Positions 57,862 through 64,000 of a stretch of DNA of 64,000 nt are shown piece by piece; the stretch's first letter is position 1, and each line of letters starts with the position of its first letter. The position numbers and the translations under genes were made by a program. The DNA lies in contig NZ_JAMOII010000003.1 in the NCBI RefSeq assembly GCF_024448985.1, positions 124,001-188,000 on the forward strand. The letters run 5' to 3'. The stretch comes from Stutzerimonas stutzeri (GTDB taxonomy: Bacteria; Pseudomonadota; Gammaproteobacteria; Pseudomonadales; Pseudomonadaceae). The notes beneath the pieces are model-generated. The model did no database searches, had not been told where the DNA came from, and saw only the letters and a list, made by a program, of their open reading frames with translations.

Positions 57862-58206
57862 GTTTCTGATTTCTGATTCGCCACGATTAGCGTATCCATT
57901 CGAGAGCGTTCTGGCTGGCTTTGGCTCCTTTGGTCGCGCCGCTCTGCCGTGCGGATAAGTAATTGATTACCGCCCAGCTTTCTTAGTTACGCATCCGCTC
58001 TCTGCATATAGGGGCGTCGCCTGATCGCACCGTGCAGCGATGTTTACGCACTCCTGTTCTCTTGGTCTGCACTGTTATGACGCGTTCTGGGGTCCAGTGA
58101 CGCGGTTGACGAGCGATAGAGCGCACCCTTGCGGTTTCTTGCTGTCAGTAATGCGTGACGACATCCATATGCCAGGGGCACGCGGCTAACTGACGAGGGG
58201 CCTTGA
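57862..58206. other. Spacer upstream of cioA
   Basis: 345 bases between the tRNA-Asp terminator and the oxidase. It must hold the cioAB promoter. I looked for an Anr/Fnr box (TTGAT-N4-ATCAA) and found only a half site, TTGAT near 57963, not a full palindrome. No supported coding frame. Confidence 0.5.
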
Positions 58207-59646
58207 ATGTTCGGTTTGGAAGCTCTCGAGCTTGCGCGGATCCAATTCGCTTTCACCATTTCCTTTCACATTATCTTCCCGGCGATAACCATCGGGCTGG
58301 CCAGTTTTCTCGCTGTGCTGGAAGGTCTGTGGCTCAAGACCAAACGTGGTGTGTATCGCGACCTCTACCACTTCTGGCTGAAGATCTTCGCCGTCAACTT
58401 CGGCATGGGCGTAGTCTCCGGCATCGTTATGGCTTATCAGTTCGGCACCAACTGGAGCGCGTTCTCAGAGTTCGCCGGCAGCGTGACCGGGCCATTGCTG
58501 GCCTATGAGGTTTTGACCGCGTTCTTCCTTGAGGCCGGGTTCCTCGGCGTCATGCTTTTTGGCTGGAACCGTGTTGGGCCGGGTCTGCACTTCTTTTCCA
58601 CGATCATGGTGGCGGTCGGCACTTTGATTTCAACCTTCTGGATTCTCGCTTCCAACAGCTGGATGCACACCCCTCAGGGCCACGAGATTATCAATGGCAT
58701 CGTGGTACCGGTGGACTGGTTCGCCATCGTCTTCAATCCATCGTTTCCATACCGGCTGACGCACATGGCAATCGCGGCGTTCCTCGCCACGGCTTTCATG
58801 GTGGGCGCTTCGGCGGCTTGGCACCTGCTGCGTGGACGAGATAATCCGGCGGTTCGCAAGATGCTGTCCATGGCCATGTGGATGGCGCTGATCGTCGCCC
58901 CGATTCAGGCCGTGGTCGGCGATTTTCATGGGCTGAATACGCTCGAACACCAACCCGCAAAGATCGCTGCGATGGAAGGGCACTGGGATAACTCGTCTGG
59001 CGAGCCAACCCCTCTGCTGCTGTTTGGCTGGCCTGACATGGAGCGTGAAGAGACGCGCTTCAAGGTGGAAATTCCGTACCTCGGCAGCCTGATCCTCAAA
59101 CACAGCCTGACCGAGCCCATTCCGGCCCTCAAAGATTTCCCCCCAGAAGACCGGCCCAACTCGACCATCGTGTTTTGGACGTTCCGGATAATGGTCGCGC
59201 TGGGTTTTCTGATGATCCTCACTGGCGTGTGGAGTCTTTTGCTGCGGCGCAGCGGCAAGTTGTATGAGTCACGTGCGTTTCTGCGGCTGGCATTGTGCAT
59301 GGGGCCTTCGGGGATCATCGCAATTCTCGCCGGTTGGTTCACGACGGAAATCGGGCGGCAGCCATGGGTGATTTACGGCGTGATGCGCACCGCCGACGCA
59401 GTCTCGAATCATGGTGCCGAACAGCTGGGCCTGACGTTGGCGTTGTTCGTGCTCATCTACTTCGCAGTGTTCGGCATCGGTTTCGTCTACGTGCTGCGGC
59501 TGATTGCGAAGGGGCCGGTCACCCACGAAGGCAAAGAGAAGGGTGCAGGTGGGCCCGGTGAAAATAGAACGCCGATGCGGCCGATTTCCGCCGCCGACGA
59601 GGCGATTCCCCACGAGCACGGCGATCAACTGGGCGAGAGGAACTGA
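58207..59646 (+). CDS. cioA: Cyanide-insensitive bd-type quinol oxidase subunit I
   Basis: 479 residues starting MFGLEALELARIQFAFTISF with His21-type heme ligand region FHIIFPAITIG. About nine membrane helices. GWFTTEIGRQPWVIYGVMRT, followed by ADAVS, is the CIO variant of the E. coli CydA motif (EYGRQPW), and the Q-loop region is short, another CIO trait. It oxidises ubiquinol with oxygen, tolerates cyanide and binds b and d-type hemes. GAGGGG precedes the ATG. The gene name follows from these variants. Confidence 0.93.
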   Translation: MFGLEALELARIQFAFTISFHIIFPAITIGLASFLAVLEGLWLKTKRGVYRDLYHFWLKIFAVNFGMGVVSGIVMAYQFGTNWSAFSEFAGSVTGPLLAYEVLTAFFLEAGFLGVMLFGWNRVGPGLHFFSTIMVAVGTLISTFWILASNSWMHTPQGHEIINGIVVPVDWFAIVFNPSFPYRLTHMAIAAFLATAFMVGASAAWHLLRGRDNPAVRKMLSMAMWMALIVAPIQAVVGDFHGLNTLEHQPAKIAAMEGHWDNSSGEPTPLLLFGWPDMEREETRFKVEIPYLGSLILKHSLTEPIPALKDFPPEDRPNSTIVFWTFRIMVALGFLMILTGVWSLLLRRSGKLYESRAFLRLALCMGPSGIIAILAGWFTTEIGRQPWVIYGVMRTADAVSNHGAEQLGLTLALFVLIYFAVFGIGFVYVLRLIAKGPVTHEGKEKGAGGPGENRTPMRPISAADEAIPHEHGDQLGERN

Positions 59647-59648
59647 AT

Positions 59649-60656
59649 ATGGGCGTCGATCTTTCGCTGATCTGGGCCGTGATCATTATTTTCGGGATCA
59701 TGATGTACGTCGTGATGGACGGCTTCGACCTGGGGATCGGAATTCTCTTTCCGTTCCTTGCTGACAGTTCCGAGCGTGACGTCGCGATGAACACCGTGGC
59801 GCCGATCTGGGATGGCAACGAGACCTGGCTGGTGCTGGGTGGCGCCGGGCTATTCGCGGCCTTCCCGCTCGCTTATTCAGTCGTGCTGTCCGCTCTGTAT
59901 CTGCCGATCATTTTCATGCTGATGGGGCTGATTTTTCGTGGTGTCGCCTTCGAGTTTCGTTTCAAGGCGAGCGCTGCGCGCCAACATATCTGGGACAAGG
60001 CCTTCATTGGTGGCTCGCTCGCCGCAACCTTTTTCCAAGGCGTCGCGCTGGGCGCCTTCATTCACGGCTTTCCGGTGGCCGATCGGGCCTATGCCGGTGG
60101 CCCGCTGGATTGGTTGACGCCGTTCTCGGTGTTCTGCGGGCTGGCCTTGATCGTCGCTTATGCCTTGTTGGGTTGCACCTGGCTGATCATGAAAACCGGC
60201 GGTGATCTGCAGCGGCGCATGCACGATATCGGTGTGCCGCTAGTTTGGGCCTTATTGGCAGTGACCGGTGTCGTGAGTATCTGGACTCCTCTAACGCATC
60301 CAGATATCGCCGAGCGTTGGTTCAGCATGCCGAACCTGTTTCTCTTCATGCCGGTGCCAATCCTGGTACTGCTGTGCACATACGGGTTGCTGCGGTCGAT
60401 CGCGCGCTACGCCCATTATTCGCCGTTCCTGTTTACCCTGGCGCTGATCTTTCTTGGTTACAGCGGGCTGGGCATCAGCCTCTGGCCGAACATCATTCCG
60501 CCGTCGGTTAGCATTTGGGACGCTGCTGCGCCGCCGCAGAGTCAGGGTTTCACGCTGGTCGGGGCGCTGCTGATCATTCCACTGATCCTGATGTACACGG
60601 CTTGGAGCTACTACGTATTCAGGGGAAAGGTCAGTGCCGAAGATGGCTATCACTGA
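59649..60656 (+). CDS. cioB: Cyanide-insensitive bd-type quinol oxidase subunit II
   Basis: 335 residues, eight or so membrane helices. YVVMDGFDLGIGILFPFLAD and WDGNETWLVLGGAGLFAAFP are the CydB/CioB family signatures; WPNIIPPSVSIWDAAAPPQS lies near the end. It partners CioA, two bases upstream. The neighbouring DUF2474 gene starts 12 bases later. Confidence 0.95.
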   Translation: MGVDLSLIWAVIIIFGIMMYVVMDGFDLGIGILFPFLADSSERDVAMNTVAPIWDGNETWLVLGGAGLFAAFPLAYSVVLSALYLPIIFMLMGLIFRGVAFEFRFKASAARQHIWDKAFIGGSLAATFFQGVALGAFIHGFPVADRAYAGGPLDWLTPFSVFCGLALIVAYALLGCTWLIMKTGGDLQRRMHDIGVPLVWALLAVTGVVSIWTPLTHPDIAERWFSMPNLFLFMPVPILVLLCTYGLLRSIARYAHYSPFLFTLALIFLGYSGLGISLWPNIIPPSVSIWDAAAPPQSQGFTLVGALLIIPLILMYTAWSYYVFRGKVSAEDGYH

Positions 60657-60668
60657 GTTGGTTTCGTC

Positions 60669-60839
60669 ATGAAGCAACCGATGCAGAAAAAGCACGAAAG
60701 CAGTGCATCAGAGCCCAAACCGTTATGGAAGCGCATGACTTGGCTCGTGCTGATCTGGTCAACAAGCGTGTTGGCGCTTGGCGTAGTCGCCTGGTTGCTG
60801 CGTCAGTTCATGACGGCCGCTGGGCTGACAACTCCATGA
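60669..60839 (+). CDS. Small single-helix membrane protein, DUF2474 family
   Basis: 56 residues: MKQPMQKKHESSASEPKPLW then KRMTWLVLIWSTSVLALGVV and AWLLRQFMTAAGLTTP. One membrane helix (about 25-45) follows a basic, polar N-terminus; the pattern KR-TWLVLIW-ASVLALGVVA-LLR-M-AAGL is that of DUF2474 proteins found after cioAB. It is the positional analogue of CydX/CydS, the small third subunits of other bd oxidases, so a structural role in the oxidase is likely by inference. Confidence 0.8.
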   Translation: MKQPMQKKHESSASEPKPLWKRMTWLVLIWSTSVLALGVVAWLLRQFMTAAGLTTP

Positions 60840-61012
60840 GCGTCGCGCCAAGTGCGTGCTGTGCGGCGTTTAGGCGCGTTGTGGTGGCGGTGAGCTTGAG
60901 CTATTCAGATATTCCAATATCGGTGCGCAACGGTTCATGTTTCGGTCATGTACTCGCGTTAGCGTGCTGGTACGGATTTGTCGAATAGAGACCCAATACG
61001 AGGAGCGCTCCT

Positions 61013-61099
61013 ATGGATGACTACCAAGACGAAATACTCGAATGGCACGCCGCCGAGCAGGATGGTCCCGAGCCGGCCGAAGACGCCTTCGAACTTTAG
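61013..61099 (+). CDS. Possible 28-residue acidic small protein
   Basis: MDDYQDEILEWHAAEQDGPE followed by PAEDAFEL. AGGAG lies seven bases before the ATG, codon usage is GC-rich at third positions, and the product is strongly acidic (11 Asp/Glu of 28). It ends five bases before the convergent AraC gene stop. Too short to identify; coding is suggested by the ribosome-binding site alone. It may share a transcript with cioAB. Confidence 0.5.
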   Translation: MDDYQDEILEWHAAEQDGPEPAEDAFEL

Positions 61100-61103
61100 C
61101 TAA

Positions 61104-62141
61104 TCAGCCGGCACGCCGTTGCTGGCGCCGGTATTCGCCGGGCGTTTGCCCGCTCCAGCGCTTGAATGCGCGCTGAAAAGCTTCCGCCGAGGAAAAGCCC
61201 AGAAGCCAGGCGATTTCGCCGAACGCCAATTCGGTGTCGCGAATATAGGTCATCGCCAGGTCGCGGCGTGTGTCGTTGAGGATCGCCCGGTAACTAGTGC
61301 CTTCCTCTTCCAGCTTGCGCCGCAACGTCCAGGATGGCAGCCGCAGCCGGCTGGCGATCTGCTGCAGGTCCGGCTCCCCGCCTTTGAGCATCGGCCCCAG
61401 AAGTTGCGTGACCCGCTCGCGCAGGCTGCGTGTCCGGGTCCGCTGTTCCAGTTCCGCCTCGCAAAACTCCAATAGCTGGCGCCAGGTGCCGGGACAATGT
61501 TCCGGATTGCGCAGCGCCAGTGTGGCTTTGTCCAGTCGCAGTTGATTGTGCTCGGCCGCGAACTCGATGGGTTTCGTGAAGACTGGCTCGTATCGCGCGG
61601 CATAGTCGGGACGTTCGAACTCGATATGAATCGCCACTGGCGTTATCGGACACGCAGCAACAGTGGCCAATTGCGTGACCCAGCTAGCCAGTACCGTATC
61701 CACGACGAACTGGTTGTAGCTGTTGTAGGGACTGATCGAATAGAAGCGCAGCCAAGCCCCTCCGGCGTCCTCATGAAACGCCGAAGCGCCCCGGTAGTTG
61801 GATGCGTACAGCGGCTCGTAGCGAATCAGGGTGCGTGCCGCTTCGCGAACGGTTGGCGCCTGGGCGGAGGTTATTCCGACCAGACCCAGATGACCGGCCT
61901 TGCGCAGTCGCCCCATTTCTAGGCCCAGGCTCGGGTCTCCAGTCAGCTGGATAGCCGCGTGGCCGAGGCGCATATAACGCGGAATGGACAGCCGCGCGCG
62001 TGGCTCGGACAGGCGCGCCAGGTCCAGACCGTAAGCGTCCAGCAGCGGCTGCGGATCGATTTGTTTTTCCTGTAGGGCACTGCTCAGGCTGTGCACGAAG
62101 CCAACCGAGAGGTCACCGAGGCGCACCCGTTGGCGATTCAC
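61104..62141 (-). CDS. AraC-family transcriptional regulator
   Basis: 345 residues from a GTG at 62141 that overlaps the upstream gene's TGA (GTGA), with CGGAG six bases before. The N-terminal ligand-binding-like domain (about 15-200) matches the Arabinose_bd-type AraC regulators (OruR/ArgR-like layout: ALQEKQIDPQPLLDAYGLDL). The C-terminal double helix-turn-helix (about 245-340) has LQQIASRLRLPSWTLRRKLE and IAWLLGFSSAEAFQRAFKRW. The effector is unknown. Coupled to the nitrilase-fold gene, and both diverge from fadH. Confidence 0.9.
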   Translation of the reverse strand: MNRQRVRLGDLSVGFVHSLSSALQEKQIDPQPLLDAYGLDLARLSEPRARLSIPRYMRLGHAAIQLTGDPSLGLEMGRLRKAGHLGLVGITSAQAPTVREAARTLIRYEPLYASNYRGASAFHEDAGGAWLRFYSISPYNSYNQFVVDTVLASWVTQLATVAACPITPVAIHIEFERPDYAARYEPVFTKPIEFAAEHNQLRLDKATLALRNPEHCPGTWRQLLEFCEAELEQRTRTRSLRERVTQLLGPMLKGGEPDLQQIASRLRLPSWTLRRKLEEEGTSYRAILNDTRRDLAMTYIRDTELAFGEIAWLLGFSSAEAFQRAFKRWSGQTPGEYRRQQRRAG

Positions 62142-63145
62142 GAGCGCTCCGGCAGCCACAGATTGTTCAGTTGCACTGGCGTGTTGTAATGCTGCGGTGC
62201 GGGTCGACGGGGCGAGCCGACCAGATTCCAGGGCAGCCCGAACGTGCGTACTTCCATGCGGGGCAGCGACGTGTGCGGCATGGGTGCGGTTGCGCAACTG
62301 GCGTGCGGGTCATGGCGCGCACCGGGGAGGGCGAGCAGCTCCGCGTCGGCAGGTGGCTGGCGGATATAGCCGTCGCAGCCGATCAGCACAGCCAGGCGCC
62401 CGGCCGGCGTGAACAGCGTAGACGATGGTACGTCAGGTGCCTGGCTGTAGCGACGCTCATAGCGGCTTAAGGCAATCTTGTATTGCAACGGACCAATGGG
62501 CTGGCCGTCTGCGGAGAAACTGAGACTGACCTGCCGCAACGGACCATCGCCAATCCGTAGACGGCCATCCTCGAGGCGCGGCTCGGGCAGCACGATAGAG
62601 CCGGCGACCAGCGTGACGCCGTAGTCGCGCGCGAGATTGCCGAAGATAAGTTGATAGTCGGCGGCCATTTGCCGCCCCTTGATTTTCAGCACGGCCTCGG
62701 TGCGGTGGTCGCCGCCCTCGTTGGCAAACAGTGCGCGCAGATAGTCCCAGGGGTTGCTCAATGCCATCCACTGCATGGCATCGCGCAGCGTACGTGCCTG
62801 CTGTACTTCGGGCTTTTCACCCAAGGCAAACAGACCGGTACCGACATGCTCCGGTAGCACGACGACCGTTCGCGGGTTCAACAGACCGGCATCGCGCGCC
62901 TGATCGAGGTAGGTGGTGAACTTCAGCTGCAGCCGCTCCCTGCTCTGATAATCGGCCGGCAACAGCCGCGTTTCTATCCCCAGCAGATTACCTGCAGTCC
63001 CCGGCTGGCCCTGGCTATTAATCGGCAGCGTGCGCAGATCGGACAGCAATGGGCCGCTGCGTCGGTCACCCGTCCAGTCTAGATAGATGACGAGCGCGGC
63101 AAGGGCGAGGGCGGTCAAACCGAGCAGTTTGCTGTAGGTACGCAT
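62138..63145 (-). CDS. Membrane-anchored carbon-nitrogen hydrolase (nitrilase) family protein
   Basis: 335 residues. An N-terminal membrane helix (about 6-22: KLLGLTALALAALVIYLDW) acts as signal anchor. The rest resembles the nitrilase fold: VVVLPEHVGTGLF (Glu), a middle segment YGVTLVAGSIVLPEPRLEDG, and LAVLIGCDGYIR with a cysteine at the nucleophile position. The lysine of the Glu-Lys-Cys triad cannot be placed with certainty by eye. The catalytic part would be periplasmic, as in apolipoprotein N-acyltransferase. Substrate unknown. Confidence 0.78.
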   Translation of the reverse strand: MRTYSKLLGLTALALAALVIYLDWTGDRRSGPLLSDLRTLPINSQGQPGTAGNLLGIETRLLPADYQSRERLQLKFTTYLDQARDAGLLNPRTVVVLPEHVGTGLFALGEKPEVQQARTLRDAMQWMALSNPWDYLRALFANEGGDHRTEAVLKIKGRQMAADYQLIFGNLARDYGVTLVAGSIVLPEPRLEDGRLRIGDGPLRQVSLSFSADGQPIGPLQYKIALSRYERRYSQAPDVPSSTLFTPAGRLAVLIGCDGYIRQPPADAELLALPGARHDPHASCATAPMPHTSLPRMEVRTFGLPWNLVGSPRRPAPQHYNTPVQLNNLWLPERS

Positions 63146-63323
63146 GGAAAAACGCTACTGAGGGCATGTGCGGAAGACTAGGTATATCGTTCACGATTGC
63201 CAAGTGTTTTGCACGCTAGGGTCAGGCAGTTGTGAGTTTCGATCATTGAGCGCATCGCGGCGCCTGTTTATCTTCGCCGCATAGCGACCACGATCCCATG
63301 AGACGTGGCGACTTTACCGATGA

Positions 63324-64000
<677 letters not shown>

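Noticed and set aside
57955-57980. Anr/Fnr site upstream of cioA.
   Set aside because: TTGAT is present but the second half ATCAA is not at the required four-base spacing.

Overview
The window looks like core chromosome of a Pseudomonas of the stutzeri (Stutzerimonas) group. It is GC-rich, with G/C-rich third codon positions and frequent GTG starts. It carries Pseudomonas hallmarks: AmrZ, RsmA/CsrA, FimV, an Xcp-type secretin, a cyanide-insensitive (Cio) bd oxidase, and the gene order leuC-leuD-leuB-asd-fimV-truA-trpF-accD-folC-SPOR-cvpA-purF-metZ-xcpQ known from P. aeruginosa. The species assignment is inference from gene content and order; no 16S rRNA gene is present.

Layout. 1-5.6 kb: truncated fadL, a sulfurtransferase, the overlapping rnd-ycgL-ycgN group, an exported HExxH protein and threonine aldolase. 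5.7-10.2 kb: alaS, lysC and csrA. 10.2-10.7 kb: tRNA-Ser(GCT) and two identical tRNA-Arg(ACG). 10.7-16.3 kb: a DUF4124 protein, mgtE and a complete Na+-pumping oxaloacetate decarboxylase operon (oadGAB). 16.5-18 kb: amrZ on the minus strand with an apparent self-operator, two small envelope proteins and tRNA-Arg(CCT).

18-33.6 kb is a flagellar block. flgZ(ycgR)-flgN-flgM-flgA lie on the minus strand; cheV-cheR, flgBCDE and flgFGHIJKL on the plus strand. Readable promoters match the known Pseudomonas hierarchy: sigma-54 sites before flgA, flgB and flgF, and a near-perfect FliA (sigma-28) site before flgM.

33.7-43 kb: a ComEA-like protein, a four-PAS GGDEF-EAL protein, a LysR regulator divergent from leuC, leuCDB and asd. 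Three REP/BIME-like inverted repeats sit in the spacers. 43.5-54.4 kb: fimV, truA, trpF, accD, folC, a SPOR protein, cvpA, purF and metZ. 54.4-57.4 kb, minus strand: xcpP-xcpQ, where the secretin has an extra C-terminal SPOR domain resembling that of the nearby SPOR protein. 57.7-61.1 kb: tRNA-Asp, cioAB, a 56-residue DUF2474 gene and a 28-codon acidic ORF. 61.1-64 kb: a nitrilase-fold membrane-anchored protein translationally coupled to an AraC regulator (minus strand), then the start of fadH.

No phage, IS element, CRISPR array or defence island was seen, and I did not find a convincing entirely new multi-gene system. The most unusual observations are the secretin-SPOR fusion and its isolation from the other xcp genes, the flgA sigma-54 promoter whose predicted start abuts the start codon, the nitrilase/AraC pair, and several small genes.
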